This document shows positions 1-7,380 of a stretch of DNA of 64,000 bases, piece by piece. The translations under genes were made by a program, and so were the position numbers. The DNA comes from Actinomycetes bacterium. Lineage in GTDB: Bacteria; Actinomycetota; Actinomycetes; Nanopelagicales; Nanopelagicaceae. The notes beneath the pieces are model-generated. The model was not told the DNA's origin and ran no database searches. It saw nothing but the letters and a program-made list of their open reading frames with translations. The stretch is from the NCBI GenBank assembly GCA_025363635.1, contig JANYDL010000019.1, positions 1 through 64,000 of the forward strand, given 5' to 3'. The number at the start of each line of letters is the position of its first letter. The first letter of the stretch is position 1.

Positions 1-141
1 TCTCCCAGCACGAGATCGATTCGAGTCGAAGCTACTGGACAAATCTGCTGCTGGATGAGGAAGTGAAAAAGTCACGAAAAAGAAAATAAAAGTGTCCACT
101 ATGTCTGGAGACATCTGTTCACTATGTCTCGACACATCACA
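1..141. mobile_element. End of an IS481-like insertion sequence (partial)
   Basis: The last 50 bases before the tRNA contain two nearly identical blocks about 23 bp apart, each with the core CACTATGTCT, forming the palindromes ATGTCT-GG-AGACAT (101-114) and ATGTCTCGACACAT (124-137). Read on the minus strand the end starts TGTGATGTGTCGAGACATAG, which is the style of terminal inverted repeat I know from IS481-family elements. A short reading frame ends just inside it. The element runs off the left edge, so the other end and any target duplication cannot be seen. Family assignment is by resemblance only. Confidence 0.55.
3..89 (+). CDS. C-terminal end of a probable transposase (partial)
   Basis: An open frame enters from the left edge and stops at 87-89, 29 codons, ending in a strongly basic tail (KKSRKRK). 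The segment EIDSSRSYW resembles the C-terminal 'IDP.R.YQ' ending of IS481-type DDE transposases, and it lies directly inside the repeat-rich element end. Only the tail is present, so neither the catalytic triad nor the start can be checked. It could instead be an unrelated gene end or a degraded copy. Confidence 0.35.
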   Translation, partial: SQHEIDSSRSYWTNLLLDEEVKKSRKRK

Positions 142-145
142 ACCG

Positions 146-218
146 TGGAGCTGAGGGGAATCGAACCCCTGACCTCCTCATTGCGAACGAGGCGCGCTAC
201 CAACTGCGCTACAGCCCC
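146..218 (-). tRNA. tRNA-Ala (anticodon CGC)
   Basis: The minus strand folds into a full cloverleaf of 73 nt. The 7-bp acceptor stem GGGGCTG pairs with CAGCTCC, followed by discriminator A. The D arm is GCGC/GCGC, the anticodon loop is TTCGCAA giving CGC, and the T arm is AGGGG-TTCGATT-CCCCT. CCA is not encoded. It reads GCG codons for alanine. Its 3' end is only about 5 bp from the end of the insertion element at the left edge. Confidence 0.95.
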
Positions 219-283
219 TAGCCATGTTAAGTGACTAGTGCCTGAAAGGTATCACTCGAGAAGCGTTCTAGAAATACGAATAA

Positions 284-1060
284 TTACTGGTTTGCGGCGC
301 GGTTTTGGCGAACTCTTTCAACCGCTTCATCTGCTAATTGCTGATCAAATACTTCATCTCGAGACGGCGCGGCGGCTGATAGCGCCGCCCGGGCAAGGCG
401 TTCTTGCTCATCGCTCCAAGCGCCAGGAACTGTCAGATCAATCACTCTCTTAGAAGGTACAGCTTTAGCCGCATTGACATACGTGGGCACCGGCACAGAA
501 TTTGGTTGCCACTCATTTCGTGCCTGCGCGGTACCTTTGGGAAGAAGAACGATTGTGCTCATCTCGCGTTCGGCAAGTGGAATCCAATGATCGCGCGCAT
601 CTTTTGGTGCAATAACTTGTGCAAGATTTGTTGAAGAAACTCCTGCACGGGTTCGATGCAATTGCGAAACTCTGCGACGTTGCAATCGTGCATCAACACT
701 TTGCCGACGTACGTGTGCAACGTATATTACAAAACCCGAAATGGGAACAAGTGAATATAGGAATGGAAGCGAGCCAAAAATTGCTGAGACTAAGGTCGCT
801 AAAAGCGAAATAATCAAAACTCCAAAAATAATTCTTCTGCGAAGTAACAAGTTCGCATTTCGATTTTCATTTTCATAATCGACGTGCGCCGGAATTCCGG
901 GATGAGAATCAATTTCAGACGGGCCAGCAACAACCTTGAGTGCACTTTTATACCGCTCCACAGATTTTCCAGAAAATTCATCATGACTATGAACCCAGCG
1001 AGGAACGAAATAGGCGACCCACATCCCGACGATGGATAGGTAGATGATTCCGGAGGCCAT
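284..1060 (-). CDS. GlpR-like membrane protein (actinobacterial glp-rimJ neighbour)
   Basis: A 258-residue membrane protein with one N-terminal transmembrane segment (about residues 3-20), a soluble stretch, a hairpin of two further segments (about 77-96 and 99-116), then a basic linker (RLQRRR) and a long soluble C-terminal part. I chose the ATG at 1060; a GTG at 1090 would add ten residues. It is third in the set MoeA-like protein, RimJ-like acetyltransferase, membrane protein, the same order as in mycobacteria. In Corynebacterium glutamicum the gephyrin-like protein Glp binds FtsZ, and its membrane receptor GlpR is encoded close by. The GlpR assignment rests on gene order and topology, not on a sequence search. 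Confidence 0.6.
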   Translation of the reverse strand: MASGIIYLSIVGMWVAYFVPRWVHSHDEFSGKSVERYKSALKVVAGPSEIDSHPGIPAHVDYENENRNANLLLRRRIIFGVLIISLLATLVSAIFGSLPFLYSLVPISGFVIYVAHVRRQSVDARLQRRRVSQLHRTRAGVSSTNLAQVIAPKDARDHWIPLAEREMSTIVLLPKGTAQARNEWQPNSVPVPTYVNAAKAVPSKRVIDLTVPGAWSDEQERLARAALSAAAPSRDEVFDQQLADEAVERVRQNRAANQ

Positions 1061-1140
1061 AATGAACAAAGATAGAGGGGCAAATGGCACTTATCGGGTA
1101 TTTCCACGCCCAATTCGCACATAATTTCAGATGATGTGCA

Positions 1141-1722
1141 CTAGGAAATATTCGTATTCTCTTTCACAAAACAGAGGTGATCTCGCCAATTACCGTCAAT
1201 GTGAAGATAACGAGGTCGCTCTCCTTCGAAGATATATCCCGCTTTCTCAGCCACTCTGCGAGAGGCGATATTTTCAGGACGAATGTTAATTTCAACACGG
1301 TGAAGTTCAAGGACTGAAAAAGCAAATTCTGTCATCGTTCTTACCGCCTCAGTAATGATTCCAAGGTTGGCATGACGCTTATCAACCCAATAGCCGATAT
1401 GCGCCCCACGCAGAGCTCCATAAATGATCCCGCCCATGGAAATTTGCCCAACAATCTTGTTTTCGAACCAAATGGTCATTGACAGTGAACGGCCCGCTTT
1501 ACCTTCACGATTGTGGCTTGCGACCATGGCATAAAAACTAGGAAATCGCTGTGGATTTCTCTCCCCATGAATACGGGGCAATGTAGCTTCCCAAGGATTC
1601 AACCAGTCGTGATTCTCCGCTCGAACTCGATCCCACTGCGACTTATCTCGTAGGCGCAAAGGGCGCAAAGTGAGTCTTGTAGTTTTTATGACAAGGGGCC
1701 AATGAAGCGAAGTGGACGACAT
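1141..1722 (-). CDS. RimJ/RimL-type GNAT N-acetyltransferase
   Basis: About 193 residues of the GNAT fold. The opening 'TTRLTLRPLRLRDKSQW' is typical of the RimJ/RimL branch (Acetyltransf_3). The acetyl-CoA binding region lies around 'IGYWVDKRHANLGIITEAV', and the C-terminal strand 'RVEINIRPENIASRRVAEKAGY' is classical. Such enzymes acetylate protein N-termini or small molecules; the substrate here is unknown. It starts nine bases after the stop of the upstream MoeA-like gene, so it is cotranscribed. GTG at 1725 and ATG at 1722 are both possible starts. Confidence 0.85.
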   Translation of the reverse strand: MSSTSLHWPLVIKTTRLTLRPLRLRDKSQWDRVRAENHDWLNPWEATLPRIHGERNPQRFPSFYAMVASHNREGKAGRSLSMTIWFENKIVGQISMGGIIYGALRGAHIGYWVDKRHANLGIITEAVRTMTEFAFSVLELHRVEINIRPENIASRRVAEKAGYIFEGERPRYLHIDGNWRDHLCFVKENTNIS

Positions 1723-1730
1723 CACAAAGC

Positions 1731-2642
1731 CTAAAAATATCTTCGCCTGAGGACAACCACTGTTACTTCAGTACCCGCTTCTAGATCTGTCTCAGATTCA
1801 GGAATTGCGATGAGTGCATTTGCATCGGAAAGGGTGGCCAGTTCTTCTTGATCCGGGAGTGCCCGCACCGTTGTGGCATCCTCCGAGAGCCATGCACGCA
1901 AATATGAGCGCGAACCACTGGTGGAGGCGATAGAGCGCTCTAAACGAGCTTTCACAGATGGGCGATGAATGCTCGCTGATCCCAACATCGTACGAATCAT
2001 GGGTCGAACAAAAAGTTCTAGGGATATATAGGCCGCGATGGGATCGCCCGGAAGTGTGACGACAGGTGTTTGATCTGGGCCGATTGTGCCGTAGTTATGA
2101 CGACCGCTCGCCTCGATTGCTAAATCAATCGTCTTAATTTCACCCATAGCGCTCATTGCGCGAGTGATGAGGTCAAAGGAATCATCTCCGCGTTCCCCAC
2201 TGACAACGATGAGGTCAGCTCGGACTAGTTGATCTTCAACTACTTTTCGAAGTTGTTCCACATTGTCTGGAATTGAGAAGACTCGATAACCAACTCCCCC
2301 CGCCTCACGAACCGCGGTAGTCAACAACCATGAATTTGTCTCATACTCCTCTGTTTCACTCAATGGTTGTCCAGGTTCCACCAGATCTGGTCCAGCTGAA
2401 ATAACTACAACGCGAGGGTGCGGGCGAGTGGGAAGGTGATCCAATCCGATGGAGGCGGCAAGCCCGATCTGAGTCGCACGTATGCGAGACCCAGCGCGCA
2501 TGACCAAACGATCCCGGTTGTATATATCATCAGCAAGAGTGGCGCCATGAGAATCAAGCAAGGGCATATCGAAACTGGCAAGGGGTCGCGAGATCGCCAA
2601 AAGCGCAGTGAGGAACTCATCAACTCGAAGAAGCTCTGACAT
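1731..2642 (-). CDS. Shortened MoeA/gephyrin-like protein, probable Glp
   Basis: 303 residues from the ATG at 2642 (GGTGGG upstream). The N-terminus (MSELLRVDEFLTALLAISRP) matches the MoeA start helix. The molybdopterin-binding domain follows, with 'VVVISAGPDLVEPG' near residue 78 and 'LPGDPIAAYISLELFVRP' near 197, then a domain IV tail. MoeA/Glp proteins are usually about 400 residues. Here domain II, with the conserved 'PPFDNSAMDGYAV' and 'TGAPVP.GAD' motifs, is absent: the chain runs from 'ADDIYNRDRLVMRAG' directly to 'IGLAASIGL'. The 'TTGG.S.GDYD' motif is also degenerate (VSGERGDDSFDL). Molybdate insertion is therefore unlikely; a division role like corynebacterial Glp is inferred from the neighbours. 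Confidence 0.75.
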   Translation of the reverse strand: MSELLRVDEFLTALLAISRPLASFDMPLLDSHGATLADDIYNRDRLVMRAGSRIRATQIGLAASIGLDHLPTRPHPRVVVISAGPDLVEPGQPLSETEEYETNSWLLTTAVREAGGVGYRVFSIPDNVEQLRKVVEDQLVRADLIVVSGERGDDSFDLITRAMSAMGEIKTIDLAIEASGRHNYGTIGPDQTPVVTLPGDPIAAYISLELFVRPMIRTMLGSASIHRPSVKARLERSIASTSGSRSYLRAWLSEDATTVRALPDQEELATLSDANALIAIPESETDLEAGTEVTVVVLRRRYF

Positions 2643-2673
2643 AATCCCACCATACTTGTTTGGCAGTTGTTCT

Positions 2674-2712
2674 GTTGGGATATCAGGTTGGGATATCAGG
2701 TTGGGATTCGGG
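2674..2712. repeat. 13-bp tandem repeat in the glp/cyclo-ligase divergent promoter region
   Basis: The unit GTTGGGATATCAG occurs twice exactly (2674-2686, 2687-2699) and a third time in part (2700-2712). Each full unit contains the palindrome GATATC. The array fills the centre of the 87-bp gap between two divergent starts, so it may be a regulator site, although a simple replication-slippage repeat is equally possible. Confidence 0.7.
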
Positions 2713-2729
2713 GTGAAAGGCAGTACACG

Positions 2730-3272
2730 ATGGCTGAAAGCAAGAAAGAACTTCGCGCCCGATATCGCAGAGATCGCAAACAGCAATATATTCCAGCGAC
2801 TTTTCGTCATCTTCTCAGCGCGCCCGAGATGCAAACTGCCCGATGTGTTACAAGTTATTTGTCGATAGATGATGAGCCCAGTACCGAACACATTAATCGC
2901 GGACTACTCGAAAAGGGCGTTACCTTATTGCTCCCTCGAGTATCGGGCAAGGAATTACATTGGGTCGAATGGAATGGCGACAAATCAAAGATTAAGGAGA
3001 CAAAAGGGTTACTTGAGCCAATCGGAAATCGAAGAAGTGACATCTCGGATATTGATGTGGTGATTGTGCCCGCGCTCCATATTGATCAATCCGGCTACCG
3101 ACTAGGTCAAGGCGGTGGATTCTATGATCGCGCCTTGCCAACGTTGCCAGGTTGGAAAGTTGGGCTTGTCTACGGTCGAGAGCTTTCGAGTCTCTCGCTC
3201 CCTATCGAGAGCCACGATATTCCATTGGATGCAGCGGCGACCCCAAATCTCATTGTTCGATTTGCTCGATAG
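2730..3272 (+). CDS. 5-formyltetrahydrofolate cyclo-ligase
   Basis: 180 residues. It makes 5,10-methenyl-THF from 5-formyl-THF with ATP, in folate salvage in the cytoplasm. The basic ATP-binding start 'KKELRARYRRDR' is present, as are the nucleotide motif 'GQGGGFYDRAL' and the C-terminal 'HDIPLDAAATP' signature. The ATG at 2730 is preceded by GAAAGG at proper spacing; a longer frame upstream would run into the tandem repeat. Its place beside the glp-rimJ-glpR group matches the mycobacterial order. Confidence 0.93.
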   Translation: MAESKKELRARYRRDRKQQYIPATFRHLLSAPEMQTARCVTSYLSIDDEPSTEHINRGLLEKGVTLLLPRVSGKELHWVEWNGDKSKIKETKGLLEPIGNRRSDISDIDVVIVPALHIDQSGYRLGQGGGFYDRALPTLPGWKVGLVYGRELSSLSLPIESHDIPLDAAATPNLIVRFAR

Positions 3273-3278
3273 AAGTTT

Positions 3279-4427
3279 CTACAACTTCGGCAAATTTCTC
3301 GCCATGATGATTCTCTGAACTTGATTAGTCCCCTCATAAATCTGGGTGAGTTTTGCATCGCGCATCATACGTTCAGCCGGATAATCTGAAACATATCCGT
3401 AGCCTCCCAAAATCTGCACTGCATCTGTAGTCACTTTCATAGCGGTATCACTGGCAAAAGTTTTACAGGCAGCGGCAAAGAATCTCAGATCTGGTGCATT
3501 GCTTTCGCTCTTGCTTGCGGCAACGTACGTTAATTGACGAGCAGCAGCAATGGACATCGCCATATCCGCCAACATGAATTGCACTCCTTGAAAATCAAAT
3601 ATTGGTTTTCCAAATTGGTGTCGTTCGTGAGCGTATTTCGCCGCAACATCAAGTGCCCCTTGTGCAATTCCAAGGGCTTGAGCGGCAATCGTGATTCGAG
3701 TGTGGTCCAAAGTCTGCATAGCAAGATCAAAACCATTTCCTTCTTCGCTAATGCGGCGATCATCTGAAAGTTCCACGTTATCAAAATAAACCTCTCGAGT
3801 GGGCGAGCCTCTAAAACCCATCTTTTTCTCATGTGCACCAAATGAAACGCCCACATCACTTTTCTCAACGACAAATGCGGTAATTCCGTGCGCTCCCTTA
3901 GCAGGGTTTGTGGAAGCCATCACGGTGTAGAAATCAGAAAATCCTGCATTGGATATCCACTTTTTACTTCCGCTCAAAATCCAGTTATCGCCCGACTTCA
4001 CGGCCTTAGTGCGAATAGATGCTGCGTCGGAGCCGGCTTCAGACTCTGAAAGACAATATGAAAATCCTTTTCCCTGAGCCAAAGGACGCAACCAGCGCTC
4101 CTTTTGCTCATGTGAGCCAGCGAGTATTAATGGCAAGGAGCCTAATTTATTCACCGCCGGAATCAGAGATGAAGCCCCACAAACTCTTGCCACTTCCTCA
4201 ACAATGATCACAACTGCTAACGCGTCTGCACCCTCGCCACCAAATTCCGTTGGAACATGCGCTGCTGCAAGCCCGGCTTTTTGCAATGCATCAAATGCTT
4301 CTTGCGGAAATCGCGAATTCTCATCGACCTCGTGTGCATAGGGTGCGATTTCCCTTTCAGCCAAAGCCTTCACGCTCTCACGAAGGTCGCCATATTCCGT
4401 TGGCAGTTCGAAGAGTCCGTCACTCAT
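3279..4427 (-). CDS. Acyl-CoA dehydrogenase
   Basis: 382 residues, the family's normal length. FAD-dependent alpha,beta-dehydrogenation of an acyl-CoA. Seen: the FAD/substrate motif 'FSYCLSESEAGSDAASI', 'KKWISNAGFSDFYTVMA', the helical domain, and the C-terminal 'DAKLTQIYEGTNQVQRIIMA' with the catalytic Glu of YEGT. I chose ATG 4427 because GAAAGG lies nine bases upstream; ATG 4436 directly touches that motif. It overlaps the stop of the CopD-CtaG gene and so is probably cotranslated. Substrate chain length cannot be read from the sequence. Confidence 0.93.
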   Translation of the reverse strand: MSDGLFELPTEYGDLRESVKALAEREIAPYAHEVDENSRFPQEAFDALQKAGLAAAHVPTEFGGEGADALAVVIIVEEVARVCGASSLIPAVNKLGSLPLILAGSHEQKERWLRPLAQGKGFSYCLSESEAGSDAASIRTKAVKSGDNWILSGSKKWISNAGFSDFYTVMASTNPAKGAHGITAFVVEKSDVGVSFGAHEKKMGFRGSPTREVYFDNVELSDDRRISEEGNGFDLAMQTLDHTRITIAAQALGIAQGALDVAAKYAHERHQFGKPIFDFQGVQFMLADMAMSIAAARQLTYVAASKSESNAPDLRFFAAACKTFASDTAMKVTTDAVQILGGYGYVSDYPAERMMRDAKLTQIYEGTNQVQRIIMARNLPKL

Positions 4428-6288
4428 CTTGTCCATCCTTTCGAGCCAAATTCGCCAAATATGCGTTGTAGTTTGCTAGATCATCTGGCAACCCCATCGC
4501 TGCCAACCGCTCTTCACTCCGATCGATTCGCTTAGTTTCGCGCGAGTCATCCTTTATCCAAAGAATAAATGTCGCAACAAGAGCCAACAATATTGGGATC
4601 TCCCCCATTGCCCACCCAATAGAACCCCCGAGTCGCTGATCTGCAATTAAGTCATGTACCCACGGTGCTTTGAGTTGGGCGAAATAACCATGATCAATGA
4701 GAGTGCTTGATGACATTAGAGCGACCGAGAAGAAAGCGTGAATACTCATAGCAGCAAAGAGAATCACTATTCGAAGTAGATGAGGTGCTTTGCGTGGGTT
4801 CGGATCCACCCCAATAATCACGTGAAAGAAAAGTATTCCAGCGAGAATAAAATGGAGATCCATTGCGAAGTGGCCAATATGGCTCTCCATCATTCCGCCA
4901 AAGAGCGATGTGAAATAAAGCGCAAATAAAGATCCATCAAAAATTGCAAGGGCGACCACTGGATTAACCCAAAAGCGCGCCAACCCCGAATGCAGACCCG
5001 CGATGAGAGTTCCGCGAATTCCCCTTTCATTGGGTGTTCGTCCTTGCGGGAGAGTCCTCAACGCCAAAGTAATAGGAGCGCTCATCACAATAAAAATCGG
5101 CGCAATCATGCCCAAAATCATGTGGGCGATCATGTGAAACGAAAAAGCAAAGTGCGCATACACGCCGAAGCCGCCACTCGTCGCGAAATCGATCAGTGCA
5201 ATACCTGTGACGAAGGACGCCGTCCGTAACCATGACCACTGATCTCCACGGCGCTTCAAGATGAGAACCCCTCGCGAATAGAGAGTGACGCTTAGTACCA
5301 GAATTCCAATGAAGAGGGCATCGGGGTTATAAAGGAAGAGAATCCGTGAAAGGTTTGGAGCCCCTGGCATCGGTAATCCTGCCACCGTAATTGCGACGTC
5401 GAACTTCCCAGAAGAAGGAGCCAACGGGGGGCGGTTTGATGAAAGCCAAGTTCCAAGTGCAAGAGCCCCCACCATTATTACTAATTCGATGGAGACCAGC
5501 TCTGCAAATTTGACCCAGTTGACACTGTCCGTGAATCGCCGCGAGAGATTCTTTCTTTGCAAGTACCCGATAGAGATCAGAGCAATAGTCAAAGCAATTT
5601 TCGCCAAAACTATATAGGCGTAAGTCGAGTGCCATGCAGCTGCAAAATTGAGTCGCGTATATGAATTTATCGCCCCGCTAATAACCACCGCCACGACTGA
5701 CCAGAGAGCAATTACGCTGAACCTCGGCACAGCGAGGGCGCGGTCATTCTCATCCAATAAGGCCAAAGCGAAAATGCCACCTACCCACAAGGAGAGAGCA
5801 ATCACATGAATAACAAGTGATCCAACTGCGAGGGCGTGAGAGCCATCAGAGGAGGCATGCGACTGAAACACGGGCAAAACAATTCCGATGATTGCGAGAA
5901 GCGTTGTCAAAGTTGTGCCACCGACGCGATTCATTCTTCGAGATAGCGCGACTATTGATAGCGCCACAAGTACCTGAATGAACATGTACTGACCAAGAGT
6001 TATTTGTGTGATGAAAGATTTGAGCGTAGTGAGATCGAGAGCCTGATCGATGGGGACATTCAAGATGTTAGCCAGCGAGAAAATAATATTTCCTGCTGCC
6101 GCTGCAGCCCATAAAAGAGCTGACCAAAAAACAACTTTCAGAACTCTCTTTGTCGAGGGGGCTAAGTTCCCTTTCTCGTCTTCGATTAAGAAACTAGCAG
6201 CCACCAATCCGCCGACCGTAAAAATGCTTGATGTTATGCCCAGGAATTTACTAACTGTGGTGAATGAGTCGATAAGTGGAGAACTCAT
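4420..6288 (-). CDS. CopD-CtaG fusion: copper uptake/cytochrome oxidase assembly membrane protein
   Basis: 622 residues, almost entirely transmembrane. The N-terminal half resembles CopD (copper transport across the membrane), with a 'FQSHASSDGSHALAVG' segment. The C-terminal half resembles CtaG (copper delivery to cytochrome c oxidase), with clustered histidines in 'VYAHFAFSFHMIAHM' and 'ESHIGHFAMDLHF'. This fusion is common in actinobacteria. It starts inside the last codons of the CopC-like gene (ATGA overlap), so the two are translationally coupled. The histidines are kept here although the partner CopC has none. Confidence 0.88.
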   Translation of the reverse strand: MSSPLIDSFTTVSKFLGITSSIFTVGGLVAASFLIEDEKGNLAPSTKRVLKVVFWSALLWAAAAAGNIIFSLANILNVPIDQALDLTTLKSFITQITLGQYMFIQVLVALSIVALSRRMNRVGGTTLTTLLAIIGIVLPVFQSHASSDGSHALAVGSLVIHVIALSLWVGGIFALALLDENDRALAVPRFSVIALWSVVAVVISGAINSYTRLNFAAAWHSTYAYIVLAKIALTIALISIGYLQRKNLSRRFTDSVNWVKFAELVSIELVIMVGALALGTWLSSNRPPLAPSSGKFDVAITVAGLPMPGAPNLSRILFLYNPDALFIGILVLSVTLYSRGVLILKRRGDQWSWLRTASFVTGIALIDFATSGGFGVYAHFAFSFHMIAHMILGMIAPIFIVMSAPITLALRTLPQGRTPNERGIRGTLIAGLHSGLARFWVNPVVALAIFDGSLFALYFTSLFGGMMESHIGHFAMDLHFILAGILFFHVIIGVDPNPRKAPHLLRIVILFAAMSIHAFFSVALMSSSTLIDHGYFAQLKAPWVHDLIADQRLGGSIGWAMGEIPILLALVATFILWIKDDSRETKRIDRSEERLAAMGLPDDLANYNAYLANLARKDGQDE

Positions 6289-6812
6289 CGCTTCTTAAAA
6301 ATATTCCATGCGTAATAGCACAGACCAAAAAACACGAGAACTGCCGAGATCAGTAATACGGCGATCAAAGTGGGGACACCTCCACCACCATTGACTGTTA
6401 CGGCAGGATTAGTGGCGGTAACAATTGGGGTCGGAGATTGCGAAGAAATTTCACTTGGAGCTTTGAAGGAAAAAGTAAAAGTACCTTGGAGTGGAACATC
6501 ATTGTCTGCGAGCAATGTATAACTTACGGTGTACAGACCTTCTGCTTTGAGAAGACTTAACCCGGCGATGACATCATTTCCATTTACGGTAATTGTGCCG
6601 TCATCGACTCGAGCCCCTTGAGGATCAGTAACGGTGACAGTATTGCCAATGTCCAAGACCGGCGAAGCGGTAGTCAGGGTAATTGCCCCCGGCGAGGTAG
6701 TCAGAGTTACACCCGCGCTAGGGATAGATGACACCAACGAGTTTGCGCTCGCTACAGGCATGGCAAAGAAGGTCAAGATCGAGAGGACTAGTCCGGCAAC
6801 TGCTTTACGCAC
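6285..6812 (-). CDS. CopC-like exported protein without copper ligands
   Basis: 175 residues: signal peptide ending at about VASA, a CopC beta-sandwich, a Pro/Thr linker and a C-terminal transmembrane helix (about 150-170) with a basic end. CopC domains bind Cu(II) through the N-terminal His of the mature chain and a His/Asp pair in a 'DGHP' loop. Here the mature start reads 'NSLVSSIPSAG' and the loop 'ADNDVPLQGTFTFSF'. The whole protein has no histidine. GTG start at 6812 with GGGAGA upstream. It is coupled to the CopD-CtaG gene, so the fold is likely right, but copper binding by the usual site is not possible. Confidence 0.85.
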   Translation of the reverse strand: MRKAVAGLVLSILTFFAMPVASANSLVSSIPSAGVTLTTSPGAITLTTASPVLDIGNTVTVTDPQGARVDDGTITVNGNDVIAGLSLLKAEGLYTVSYTLLADNDVPLQGTFTFSFKAPSEISSQSPTPIVTATNPAVTVNGGGGVPTLIAVLLISAVLVFFGLCYYAWNIFKKR

Positions 6813-6943
6813 TATTTCTCCCTGTATGTGTCAGAAAGGCCGCGAGGCTGCGCCTTCAATTCGCCACTATCGTCTCACTTCTTTAGACTTCCCTCTACTG
6901 CACTGGTATCCATTTCCATTGAAAAATCATGAAAGGAGCGCAT

Positions 6944-7234
6944 ATGCCAACATATCAATATGCATGTAGCGCTTGCCAACATGAATTTGAGGTTTTCCAA
7001 GCATTCACGGATACTTCGCTGACTCATTGCCCCGAATGTGGTGGAGAACTTCGTAAGGTCTATTCAGCAGTTGGCGTCGTTTTCAAAGGTTCTGGTTTCT
7101 ACAAAACAGATTCAAAAACCTCTTCGCCTAGTTCCGAAGGTAGCGGTGCCAATTCTTCAGGTAGCCCTGCACCTAGCGCTACACCTGCGCCAGCAAAAGA
7201 AAGTTCTCCTGCGCCAGCGCCATCGAGCGACTGA
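6944..7234 (+). CDS. FmdB-family zinc ribbon protein
   Basis: 96 residues. The start 'MPTYQYACSACQHEFE' is the FmdB signature. Zinc ligands are C8, C11, C29 and C32, in two CxxC knuckles. The second half is a low-complexity Ser/Pro/Ala tail, as in many actinobacterial members. The ATG at 6944 has AAGGAG at good spacing; an in-frame GTG/ATG further up lacks one. The family's molecular role is not established. Confidence 0.9.
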   Translation: MPTYQYACSACQHEFEVFQAFTDTSLTHCPECGGELRKVYSAVGVVFKGSGFYKTDSKTSSPSSEGSGANSSGSPAPSATPAPAKESSPAPAPSSD

Positions 7235-7261
7235 ATATCTAAAAACCGCAGATCAGATATT
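7234..7261 (+). terminator. Weak hairpin after the FmdB gene
   Basis: AATATCT (7234-7240) pairs with AGATATT (7255-7261) around a 14-base loop and is followed by a T/A-rich stretch. The stem is AT-rich and weak, and it overlaps the end of the small convergent frame, so this is only a possible terminator. Confidence 0.25.
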
Positions 7262-7380
7262 TATTCTCCGTGGTGAGGTGGCTTATCTGCGTTGATTTCG
7301 ATATCTCGTCGATCTGATTCGTCTTTATCTTCGCGCGGATCAGTTTCATCAGATTTTGCCTTCGGCCAAATTTCACTCAT
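7261..7380 (-). CDS. 39-residue charged small protein (hypothetical)
   Basis: ATG at 7380 lies inside the last codons of the TetR gene, and the frame runs 39 codons to TAA at 7261. The product begins MSEIWPKAKSDETDP and is rich in Asp, Glu, Lys and Arg, ending in KPPHHGE. It has no hydrophobic stretch and no Cys. Start-stop overlap with the regulator suggests translational coupling. I do not recognise it; it may be a chance frame, though its strongly biased composition argues for coding. Confidence 0.45.
   Translation of the reverse strand: MSEIWPKAKSDETDPREDKDESDRRDIEINADKPPHHGE

Noticed and set aside
2643-2891. Longer N-terminus for the MoeA-like protein
   Set aside because: The extra residues come from the antisense of the cyclo-ligase gene, cross the tandem repeats and show no family similarity; the ATG at 2642 has a ribosome site.
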